From CAUZFZ01 sp963579025 (GTDB taxonomy: Bacteria; Planctomycetota; Planctomycetia; Planctomycetales; Planctomycetaceae), in NCBI GenBank assembly GCA_963579025.1, contig CAUZFZ010000013.1, positions 1 to 64,000 on the forward strand: a stretch of 64,000 nt of DNA. Direction: 5' to 3'. A model generated the notes under the pieces. That model saw only the letters and a program-made list of their open reading frames with translations. It had not been told where the DNA came from and searched no databases. The first letter of the stretch is position 1. Every line of letters starts with the position of its first letter. Of the stretch, positions 58,222 through 64,000 are shown piece by piece. The position numbers were made by a program, and so were the translations under genes.

Positions 58222-59058
58222 TCACAGCGGTCGAATCCGGATGTTCTTCCAGGCGCATTTGGCTCCGTTGGGCCAGCCTTTGCCGCCGTGGACCTGAACG
58301 GCGATGCTGCCGTCCGTCCCGATGGTTTCCAGAATCTTCTCGCGGTCTTTGCCGTACTTCTCGTTCGTCGATGTCTCGCCGTCGAACTTGCACACCTGCT
58401 GCCCGTTGATCCACGTCGTGATCTTCGGATACTTGCCGTGAATTCGAACCTTCGCCGTGTTCCAGTCATTGATCTTCCAGGCCTTCACCCATTCTTCCGG
58501 CGTGCAGCTCGAGACCAGTCCGACGTCCTTTGCAGACTTGTGTTTGTCCGTCGTGATCCCGGTCAGCTTCTTGTCGTCGTCATAGATTCCGTTGACGTCG
58601 AAAGCGCGCGTGTTGAATCCGCCAGTACCTTCTCCGTACAGATGTCCGACATTTCCATTGTCGTGGTAGTCGACCATCATCTGCAGACACTGGCCTTTGT
58701 CGTTACTGCGCAGGAACAGACCGGAGCAGACGCCCCAGTCCGGTTTCATATCGATCATCAATTCGAAATCACCGAACTTCTGATCGGTCAGCAGAATCCC
58801 GCCATTGCCGGAGCCTGGCGGGTCCTGTTCACCAGTGATCGCGCCACCCTCAGCCCGCCAGATGCCACCGGTACCGTGACCAATTTTCTGCGGATTTTTG
58901 TGCCAGCCCTTGAGCGACTTCCCGTCGAACAACTCGATCCAGTCAGATTCAGCGGCGTGGGCAAAGAGGCCGGACGAAAGACCACTGCTCACAAACGCGG
59001 CTGCACCAGTAGTGGTCGTCGTCAGGAATTCACGACGGCTTGAAGAAGCCTGATACAT
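58222..59058 (-). CDS. DUF1080 (3-keto-disaccharide hydrolase-type) protein with Tat signal
   Basis: A 278-residue protein starting MYQASSSRREFLTTTTTG, whose SRREFL motif followed by a hydrophobic Ala/Ser stretch is a twin-arginine export signal; cleavage is likely after HAA. The mature part has the DUF1080 pattern: WIELFDGKSLKGWH, FELMIDMKPDWGVCSGLFLR, LYGEGTGGF and TWINGQQVCKFDG, ending in KNIRIRPL. The family has a concanavalin-like jelly roll and includes 3-keto-disaccharide hydrolases; planctomycetes carry many copies, presumably for polysaccharide use. I chose the ATG at 59058 because GGGAA lies a suitable distance upstream; the ATG at 59064 is possible, and the upstream in-frame extension has no domain support. 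Substrate is not predictable. Confidence 0.85.
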   Translation of the reverse strand: MYQASSSRREFLTTTTTGAAAFVSSGLSSGLFAHAAESDWIELFDGKSLKGWHKNPQKIGHGTGGIWRAEGGAITGEQDPPGSGNGGILLTDQKFGDFELMIDMKPDWGVCSGLFLRSNDKGQCLQMMVDYHDNGNVGHLYGEGTGGFNTRAFDVNGIYDDDKKLTGITTDKHKSAKDVGLVSSCTPEEWVKAWKINDWNTAKVRIHGKYPKITTWINGQQVCKFDGETSTNEKYGKDREKILETIGTDGSIAVQVHGGKGWPNGAKCAWKNIRIRPL

Positions 59059-59108
59059 GGTCATTTCCCAGAGTGAATTCGCGAACTCAAGTGACAGCCG
59101 AGGGCGTA

Positions 59109-59170
59109 CCAGTAGGACACGTTTCCAAGCCCGTCCCATTGGCAAACGGACGGGCCTGGAGCCCTACTGG
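59109..59170. repeat. Nested inverted repeat upstream of the DUF1080 gene
   Basis: Outer arms CCAGTAGG (59109-59116) and CCTACTGG (59163-59170) enclose inner arms GCCCGTCC (59129-59136) and GGACGGGC (59148-59155). It lies between two minus-strand genes, about 50 bases before the DUF1080 start. It resembles the short dispersed palindromes elsewhere in the window. Confidence 0.6.
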
Positions 59171-59199
59171 GAATTCTCTTCTGCTGCGAGCCTCTCGCC

Positions 59200-59595
59200 T
59201 TACGCCTCAGGTGCGGGCGTGTATTGCGCGTCGCCGAAGCCCAAGATCGGGCAGAAAATGACTCCCAAAAACAGGAGTCCCAGACCGAAGAGGACTCCTT
59301 TTCCAAATCGCTTGGCGACATCGAATGGAATCACGAGCACCACAAGGTTGACGATGGGGATGAATGTCAGAATCAACCACCACCCAGGGCGACCTGCGAC
59401 TTTCAACACGATATACATATTGAAGATCGGAATGAGCACCGCCCAGCCCGGCTGCCCTGCCTTCGTGTTAATCTTCCACGCACCCGCTAACACCACGAGT
59501 GTGATCGCCACTAGAATCAGAAGAACGACGGGGCCGGGGCCACCCCCGCCGTCATCGATCTGTGCCAAGAGTGAGAGTTGGTGCAGGTTTGTCAT
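59200..59595 (-). CDS. Small integral membrane protein, DUF5684-type
   Basis: A 131-residue protein with about three or four hydrophobic segments (residues about 22-40, 50-66, 70-88 and 100-117). The middle carries the recognisable sequence pattern AGQPGWAVLIPIFNMYIVLK, then GRPGWWLILTFIPIVNLVV, AKRFGKGVLFGLGL and ILGFGDAQY, which matches the DUF5684 family as I know it. These proteins are predicted inner-membrane proteins of unknown role, sometimes found near signal peptidase genes. The start at 59595 has AGGAG at good spacing. It precedes the DUF1080 gene on the same strand but is separated by a palindromic repeat, so an operon is uncertain. Confidence 0.75.
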   Translation of the reverse strand: MTNLHQLSLLAQIDDGGGGPGPVVLLILVAITLVVLAGAWKINTKAGQPGWAVLIPIFNMYIVLKVAGRPGWWLILTFIPIVNLVVLVIPFDVAKRFGKGVLFGLGLLFLGVIFCPILGFGDAQYTPAPEA

Positions 59596-59713
59596 CGTGG
59601 TACTCCTCTGGTGGTGCTTGTGTCCCCAAGTGCCCGTGGCTTATCTGACCACAGGTCGTCATCCATGCGGATTAGAACATACAGACAACTTTAGGGCAAT
59701 TCGCCATACATAA

Positions 59714-59740
59714 CGCTGTGACGAAGTGAGGCTCTCACAG
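59714..59740 (-). terminator. Weak hairpin after rfbC
   Basis: Arms GCTGTGA (59714-59720) and TCACAGC (59734-59740) with a 13-base loop lie about 23 bases past the rfbC stop on the minus strand. There is no clear T-run. A terminator role is tentative. The rest of 59596-59762 shows nothing notable. Confidence 0.25.
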
Positions 59741-59762
59741 CCGATTTGAATCCACGGGGCGA

Positions 59763-60314
59763 CTACGGTGACGTGTCGTAGCACTCGGCCTGTTCGAACG
59801 GCAGTCCGTTGCGGTCCTTTTCAGAGAGCACGGGTTCGCCGTCGTACGGCCATTCGACGCCGATGGTCGGGTCATTCCACAGTAAGGACCGTTCGTGCTC
59901 CGGTGCGTAGTAGTCGGTGCATTTATAGATGACGCCCGCCTCCTCGCTGAGCACCAGGAAACCGTGAGCAAAGCCGGGCGGCACCCAGATCTGGTGTTTG
60001 TTCTCGCACGACAGATGCGCACCGACCCACTTGCCAAACGCTGGTGAATCGCGGCGCATGTCGACGGCCACGTCGAAGATCTCGCCCTTGATGACCTGCA
60101 CCAGTTTTCCCTGCGACTGCTGAACCTGATAGTGCAGTCCGCGAAGAATGCCTCGCCGCGAATACGACCAGTTGTCCTGCACAAACGGCTCGACGAGGCC
60201 ATGCTCGGCGTACCGCTGGGCGGCGAACGTCTCCAGAAAGAAACCGCGGTCGTCACCGAAGACGCGCGGTTCAATGATCAGAACGCCGGGGAGATCCGTC
60301 TCACGTACCTGCAT
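59763..60314 (-). CDS. rfbC: dTDP-4-dehydrorhamnose 3,5-epimerase
   Basis: The 183-residue product has the RmlC cupin pattern: DDRGFFLETF, SRRGILRGLHYQ with the catalytic His at 61, QGKLVQVIKGEIFDVAVDM, KWVGAHLS, VPPGFAHGFLVLS, and YKCTDYYAPEHE with candidate catalytic Tyr residues (130-136). It converts dTDP-4-keto-6-deoxyglucose to dTDP-4-keto-rhamnose in the cytosol, a step of dTDP-L-rhamnose synthesis for surface polysaccharides. The length is normal for the family. I start at the ATG at 60314; the 113 residues of upstream open frame have no domain match. rfbA, rfbB and rfbD are not in the window, so the pathway must be completed elsewhere. It is divergent from the redoxin fusion gene, and the 178 bases between them show nothing notable. 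Confidence 0.92.
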   Translation of the reverse strand: MQVRETDLPGVLIIEPRVFGDDRGFFLETFAAQRYAEHGLVEPFVQDNWSYSRRGILRGLHYQVQQSQGKLVQVIKGEIFDVAVDMRRDSPAFGKWVGAHLSCENKHQIWVPPGFAHGFLVLSEEAGVIYKCTDYYAPEHERSLLWNDPTIGVEWPYDGEPVLSEKDRNGLPFEQAECYDTSP

Positions 60315-60480
60315 GATTCTGGTTGCCTCGAAGATGAATGGAGTTATGCGGCGCCCGCCGCTCGATGCAGCCACCGGGTGGAGTTTCCCGGCCCGTTCAA
60401 ATCCTGGCAAGGCGAGAGGATTCGAACTGCTGTGGATGCCTGACGCGACACGTGGTAGACAGCCACTGGAACTGGAAGTC

Positions 60481-60485
60481 AAGGA
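60481..60485 (+). promoter_or_regulatory. Ribosome binding site deciding the start of the fusion enzyme
   Basis: AAGGA lies seven bases before the ATG at 60493. This favours that start, which puts the hydrophobic N-terminal segment first, over the open but domain-free frame reaching back to 60148. Confidence 0.6.
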
Positions 60486-60492
60486 CGGCGAC

Positions 60493-62475
60493 ATGCTGAT
60501 GGATCGGAAACTCTGGTTGCTCGGCAGCGGCGTGTTGATGCTCGCCGTTGCGATTCTGTCTGCGATGCAGGTCAGTTCACGTCCGGCGCGACTGGCCGGG
60601 GATACGGTGAATGCGAGCGGCCTGCGATCGATGCCTGAACCATTCCAGCCCATGGCCGCAGAAGTCTTGCCTCCGGACGCATCTGACGCGGACGAGCCAT
60701 GGGAAACGGCCGCTTTGGCACCGAGCGCGGCTTTGAAGGGGACGGATCTCAGGGGACAGCTACATCGACCAGGTGAATCACACGACTGTCGCGCCGTTGT
60801 GGTTGTGTTTCTTGGTATTCAGTGTCCGATCTCGAACAGCGTGTTGCCGCGACTGAGCCAGCTGGCTGAAACACACGCGGCACGCGGTGTGGAGGTCTTC
60901 GGCATCATTAGCTCACATTCCGTGAGCCGAGCGGAAGCTCGCCGTCACTCCGATGAATTCAACGTGACCTTTCCCATCCTGTTTGATGCGTCCGGGGAGC
61001 TGAGGTCGCGATTGAAGGCGACTCATACGCCTCAGGCGTTTGTACTGAGTCATGACGGGAAGACGCAGTACTCGGGAGCATTTGATGATCAGTTTCCGTC
61101 GCTGACACAGCGGCGTACGCAGCCAACACGCAGTTTTGTCAGCGATGCCGTCGAAGACATTCTGCACGGACGAGCCATCCGCACGGCCTCGACAGAACCG
61201 ATTGGCTGCCTGCTGGAGCAGCTTGCGGAAGAATCACAGCAAAGCGGTGTCACGTTCGCTCGGGAGATCGCCCCCATCATCTACGGGAACTGCACGCAGT
61301 GTCATCGCGATGGCGCGGTGGCCCCGTTTCCGCTCATTTCCTACGCGGACGTGCGTCGTCACGCCGCTCAGATTCGTTTGATGGTTGAACTGCGGCTGAT
61401 GCCGCCGTGGAAGCCGGTTCGCGGTTTCGGGCACTTCAAGAACGAGATGGTGCTCACACAGCGTGAAATCGATCTCATCAGGGTGTGGGTCGATGACGGC
61501 ATGCCATTGGGCGATGAATCCGATCTGCCGGAACGGCCGCAGTTTGCTGACGGATGGCAGTTGGGCGAGCCCGATTTGATTATCGACGTCCCGGCGTTTG
61601 ATGTCCCCGCCGACGGTCCCGACATCTATCAGTACTTTGTGCTACCCACCGGCATGGTCGAGAACCGACTGGTGACGGCCATCGAGTATCGATCGAGCCA
61701 CCCGCAACTCGTGCATCATGCCAGCTTTCGCTACGACGACGCTGGTCAGGCAAGGAAGCTGGACGAACAGGATCCGCGTCCGGGTTACCAGTTGTTCGGC
61801 GGCTGGGGTTTCACCGCGGGCGGAACACTCGGCGGATGGTCTGTCGGCGTGACCCCTCAGCGCCTGCCAGCCGGATTCGGACGTCCCATCATCGCTGGCT
61901 CAGACTTTGTAGTGCAGACGCACTATCACCCGATCGGCCGCACAGCGAGGGACCAGGCTCGCGTTGGAGTCTACTTTTCATCCGCATCCGCCCGGCGGCG
62001 GATCGGCGAGTTACTGGTCGCAACGCTGGATCTTCACATCCCGCCCAACGCCCGCGGACACCGACATCGCGCCAACTACACACTACCGATGGACACTGTC
62101 ATCCACGGTGTCATGCCGCACACGCACCTGCTGGGCCGCGAGACACGTGCAGTCGCCGTTCTGCCCGATGGGCGTGTTGAACCGCTGGTCTGGATCGAGG
62201 ACTGGGACTTCAACTGGCAGAGCGGCTATCAATACATCCAACCACTGCGACTCCCGGCCGGGACGCGGATCGAGTTCGACGTGGTGTTCGACAATTCCCT
62301 GCGGAATCCCCAGAACCCTCATGTGTATCCGCGATGGGTCCATTGGGGGGAAGAGTCGACCGACGAAATGGCTGTGTGCTTCTTCGACGTTTCCACACCC
62401 GACGATGCGGATCTCGACGAGCTGATTCGACACAATCGGCAGTACATTGACGCCCAGTTGACCGCGTCGCCGTGA
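60493..62475 (+). CDS. Thioredoxin-like / cytochrome c / copper monooxygenase-like fusion protein
   Basis: This 660-residue protein begins with an N-terminal membrane anchor or signal (residues 7-26). Domain 1 (about 85-230) is redoxin-like (AVVVVFLGIQCPISNS), with one active-site Cys (C111) where CxxC proteins have two. Domain 2 (about 250-345) has one haem c motif, C267-T-Q-C270-H271, in a planctomycete-type c domain with MPPWKP. Domain 3 (about 355-635) resembles ascorbate-dependent type II copper monooxygenases (PHM/DBH): HH at 408-409 and HYH at 477-479 for the CuH site, HTH at 543-545 and M626 for the CuM site. It is probably periplasmic or membrane-bound. The copper ligands look complete, so activity is plausible; the substrate is unknown. 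The haem domain could deliver electrons instead of ascorbate, which is inference. Confidence 0.82.
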   Translation: MLMDRKLWLLGSGVLMLAVAILSAMQVSSRPARLAGDTVNASGLRSMPEPFQPMAAEVLPPDASDADEPWETAALAPSAALKGTDLRGQLHRPGESHDCRAVVVVFLGIQCPISNSVLPRLSQLAETHAARGVEVFGIISSHSVSRAEARRHSDEFNVTFPILFDASGELRSRLKATHTPQAFVLSHDGKTQYSGAFDDQFPSLTQRRTQPTRSFVSDAVEDILHGRAIRTASTEPIGCLLEQLAEESQQSGVTFAREIAPIIYGNCTQCHRDGAVAPFPLISYADVRRHAAQIRLMVELRLMPPWKPVRGFGHFKNEMVLTQREIDLIRVWVDDGMPLGDESDLPERPQFADGWQLGEPDLIIDVPAFDVPADGPDIYQYFVLPTGMVENRLVTAIEYRSSHPQLVHHASFRYDDAGQARKLDEQDPRPGYQLFGGWGFTAGGTLGGWSVGVTPQRLPAGFGRPIIAGSDFVVQTHYHPIGRTARDQARVGVYFSSASARRRIGELLVATLDLHIPPNARGHRHRANYTLPMDTVIHGVMPHTHLLGRETRAVAVLPDGRVEPLVWIEDWDFNWQSGYQYIQPLRLPAGTRIEFDVVFDNSLRNPQNPHVYPRWVHWGEESTDEMAVCFFDVSTPDDADLDELIRHNRQYIDAQLTASP

Positions 62476-62489
62476 GTACGCGTTTGTAG

Positions 62490-62509
62490 TAACCGCATTC
62501 ATGCGGTTA
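62490..62509. terminator. Hairpin after the fusion-enzyme gene
   Basis: TAACCGCA, loop TTCA, TGCGGTTA: an 8-base perfect stem 14 bases after the stop at 62475. No T-run follows. It may be a terminator or another dispersed palindrome. Confidence 0.4.
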
Positions 62510-62569
62510 ACTAACCGTCGTCACTGCACTGCACCTGGATTGCTCACGGTAGAGCGGCGCCACCACAAC

Positions 62570-62587
62570 AGCCGGATAAATCCGGCT
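62570..62587. repeat. Short palindrome next to the heptamer array
   Basis: AGCCGGA, loop TAAA, TCCGGCT: a 7-base perfect stem that ends one base before the first heptamer copy. Confidence 0.6.
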
Positions 62588-62588
62588 A

Positions 62589-62651
62589 CTACGAACTACG
62601 AACTACGAACTACGAACTACGAACTACGAACTACGAACTACGAACTACGAA
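62589..62651 (+). repeat. Nine perfect tandem copies of the heptamer CTACGAA
   Basis: Copies begin every seven bases from 62589 to 62645 without a mismatch, and a decayed copy (CTGCGTA) follows. The array ends 27 bases before the methyltransferase start. Seven is not a multiple of three and the array is outside supported genes. Such arrays can change length by replication slippage. Confidence 0.95.
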
Positions 62652-62678
62652 CTGCGTACGACGAAGTACGAACACCGC

Positions 62679-63482
62679 ATGCCGACTCACAATCAGAACC
62701 GAGCTGCCTGGAACCGTCTGGCCGATACTGGCAGCCAGTTTGCCCATGTCGCGACGGACGAAGAACTGCGCGAGCCACTTAAGACACTCGATGGTCGCGG
62801 CTGGCTGCCGTCGAGCGTGGAAGGGCTGAACGTGCTGTGCCTGGCCGGCGGCGGCGGCTGGCAGTCGATTCTGTATGCGGTCGCCGGTGCCAACACCACG
62901 GTGCTGGATCTGAGCCCGTCCATGTTGAGGCTCGATCGTCGAGAAGCCGAACGGCGAGGTGTCCCCGTACGAATCATTGAAGGTTCGATGGACGATCTCT
63001 CGATGCTGGACGACGCGTCGTTCGACATCGTGCATCAACCGGTCAGCACGTGCTACATCCCGGACATCGGACGGGTCTACCGTGAAATCGCGCGTGTCAC
63101 GAAAGACGGTGGTCTGTACATCAGCCAGCACAAGCAGCCCACCAGTCTGCAGATCGTCCGTCGCGACCAGCAGGAGCATTATGTAATCGGCATCGAGTAT
63201 TACCACGAGGGTGCATTGCCAGCGACGGCCGATGTCTCGTACCGCGAAACCGGAGCCGTCGAGTACATACACCGCTGGGATCAACTCGTCGGCGAGTTGT
63301 GTCGATCGGGATTTGTGCTGGAAGACCTGCGCGAACCATACCGCGGCGATCCGGAAGCGAAACCCGGCCACTTCCGCCATCGTGGTCGATTCATCGCTCC
63401 GTACGTTCGCATGAAGGTTCGCCGCCTGCCGCGCGGCGAACAGCAGGCAGAACCACCGGGATCCCGGATCTGGACACCGTAG
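62679..63482 (+). CDS. Class I SAM-dependent methyltransferase
   Basis: The 267-residue cytosolic protein has motif I VLCLAGGGGWQS at 52-63, the acidic residue that binds the SAM ribose (D77 in VLDLSPSML), motif II/post-II SMDDLSMLDDASFDIVHQ, and motif III VTKDGGLYISQH. The C-terminal part (PYRGDPEAKPGHFRHRGRFI) probably shapes the substrate pocket. Small-molecule methylation is likely; the substrate is unknown. The ATG at 62679 has no clear ribosome binding site, and a heptamer array stands just upstream. A long open frame on the opposite strand has no domain match and is ignored. Confidence 0.85.
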   Translation: MPTHNQNRAAWNRLADTGSQFAHVATDEELREPLKTLDGRGWLPSSVEGLNVLCLAGGGGWQSILYAVAGANTTVLDLSPSMLRLDRREAERRGVPVRIIEGSMDDLSMLDDASFDIVHQPVSTCYIPDIGRVYREIARVTKDGGLYISQHKQPTSLQIVRRDQQEHYVIGIEYYHEGALPATADVSYRETGAVEYIHRWDQLVGELCRSGFVLEDLREPYRGDPEAKPGHFRHRGRFIAPYVRMKVRRLPRGEQQAEPPGSRIWTP

Positions 63483-63555
63483 AGCGTTGCTTCTCACGGA
63501 TTCAGACGACGCTTAGTATCCCGCCTCCAGAAGGCACCCTTGGCAGTCCCTGCGT

Positions 63556-63590
63556 CTCTGCGGTCATACCCATTGTTCTTAACCGCAGAG
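63556..63590. repeat. Inverted repeat of a dispersed element before pheT
   Basis: Arms CTCTGCGGT (63556-63564) and ACCGCAGAG (63582-63590) are 9 bases and perfect, with a 17-base loop. They lie in the 145-base gap between the methyltransferase and pheT. A further GCCGCAGAG follows at about 63600. Confidence 0.6.
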
Positions 63591-63627
63591 GCACCGAGGG
63601 CCGCAGAGTCTACGAAAGAATATCGGG

Positions 63628-64000
63628 ATGATTATCAGTTGGGACTGGCTGGAGCAGTATGTCACGCCCTCGGAATCGCCGATGGTGGTGGCCGACAAGC
63701 TCATGATGACCGGGTTGAATCTTGAGGGGATGGAAGAGGTCGGATACGACCTGGCCGTCGACCTCGAAGTCACCAGCAACCGTATGGACTGCCTCGGCCA
63801 TATCGGCGTCGCACGCGAAGTCGCTGTGTGCTTTGAGGCCGATCTGAAGATCCCGGATCCTCAACCAGCCGGTAACGGGACGCCCGTCAGTGAAACGACG
63901 TCTGTCGACATCGAGTGTGAAGACCTGTGTCCACGATACATCGCGCGCGTCATCAAAGGCGTGAAGGTCGGACCAAGTCCGGGCTGGCTGAAAGATCGGC
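63628..64000 (+). CDS. pheT: Phenylalanyl-tRNA synthetase beta subunit, N-terminal part (3' partial)
   Basis: The frame runs off the right edge after 124 codons. It starts MIISWDWLEQYVTP and continues with KLMMTGLNLEGMEEVG, then VDLEVTSNRMDCLGHIGVAREVA, and CPRYIARVIKGVKVGPSPGWLKDR. These match the N-terminus and B1 region of bacterial PheT, the subunit that forms the alpha2-beta2 enzyme charging tRNA-Phe. In most bacteria an EMAP-like tRNA-binding domain of about 110 residues lies between GVE and the EVTPNRxDCL motif; here only a few residues separate them, so that domain appears absent. pheS is not in the window. The ATG at 63628 lacks a strong ribosome binding site, but the N-terminal match fits it well. 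Confidence 0.9.
   Translation, partial: MIISWDWLEQYVTPSESPMVVADKLMMTGLNLEGMEEVGYDLAVDLEVTSNRMDCLGHIGVAREVAVCFEADLKIPDPQPAGNGTPVSETTSVDIECEDLCPRYIARVIKGVKVGPSPGWLKDR

Noticed and set aside
58288..59043. 251-codon frame antisense to the DUF1080 gene
   Set aside because: The minus-strand product has a Tat signal and the full DUF1080 pattern.
60148..60492. N-terminal extension of the redoxin fusion protein
   Set aside because: These codons overlap rfbC on the other strand, show no domain, and a good ribosome binding site precedes the ATG at 60493.
62589..62651. CRISPR-like array
   Set aside because: It is a pure seven-base tandem repeat without spacers, and no cas genes are present.
62631..63497. 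288-codon frame antisense to the methyltransferase, longer than the gene itself
   Set aside because: The plus strand has SAM-binding motifs in the right order; the minus frame has no recognisable motif.
1..64000. tRNA, rRNA, transposase or phage genes
   Set aside because: No cloverleaf, conserved rRNA segment, transposase motif or phage protein was seen on either strand by reading; a covariance-model search would be more sensitive.

Overview
The window looks like a piece of a planctomycete chromosome (Planctomycetota, probably Planctomycetales). The signs are high G+C DNA, one enormous repeat-rich secreted-type protein gene, a DUF1080 protein with an SRREFL twin-arginine signal, large TPR proteins, a cytochrome c/copper monooxygenase-like fusion, and many short palindromic repeats between genes. 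The genus cannot be fixed from the sequence. No rRNA, tRNA, CRISPR array, transposase or phage gene was seen.

Region 1 (1-49027, 77% of the window) is a single open reading frame that is still open at the left edge. At least 16,339 codons are present, and the true start and any signal peptide lie upstream. It runs in this order: parallel beta-helix end, Ig-like and cadherin-like repeats, a cap domain, nine very long super-repeats of about 1,150-1,210 residues each, a zone of shortened repeats, a second copy of the cap domain, and a C-terminal block of RTX-type calcium-binding nonapeptides. Three foreign domains are set into the super-repeats: a von Willebrand A-like domain in unit 1, and two matching FG-GAP/Calx-beta cassettes at the same point of units 8 and 9. 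Units 4 and 6 share near-identical DNA, which shows recent duplication or conversion. The likely product is a giant calcium-dependent surface or adhesion protein.

Region 2 (49052-50282) holds a hairpin between convergent genes, an SDR oxidoreductase on the minus strand, and a gene-free stretch before the TPR genes. Region 3 (50283-58152) codes for periplasmic TPR proteins. The first is a 2,122-codon frame cut by one in-frame TAG at a position where its own internal repeat has CAG. The second is an intact 443-residue TPR protein, separated from it by four consecutive hairpins.

Region 4 (58222-60314, minus strand) carries a Tat-exported DUF1080 protein, a small DUF5684-type membrane protein and an isolated rfbC. 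Region 5 (60493-64000, plus strand) carries a thioredoxin-like/cytochrome c/PHM-like fusion, a heptanucleotide repeat array, a SAM methyltransferase, and the start of pheT, which runs off the right edge and appears to lack the usual N-terminal tRNA-binding insert. The genes after the giant one do not form an evident single pathway. The strongest leads are the nested architecture and evolution of the giant protein, and the nonsense codon in the TPR gene.
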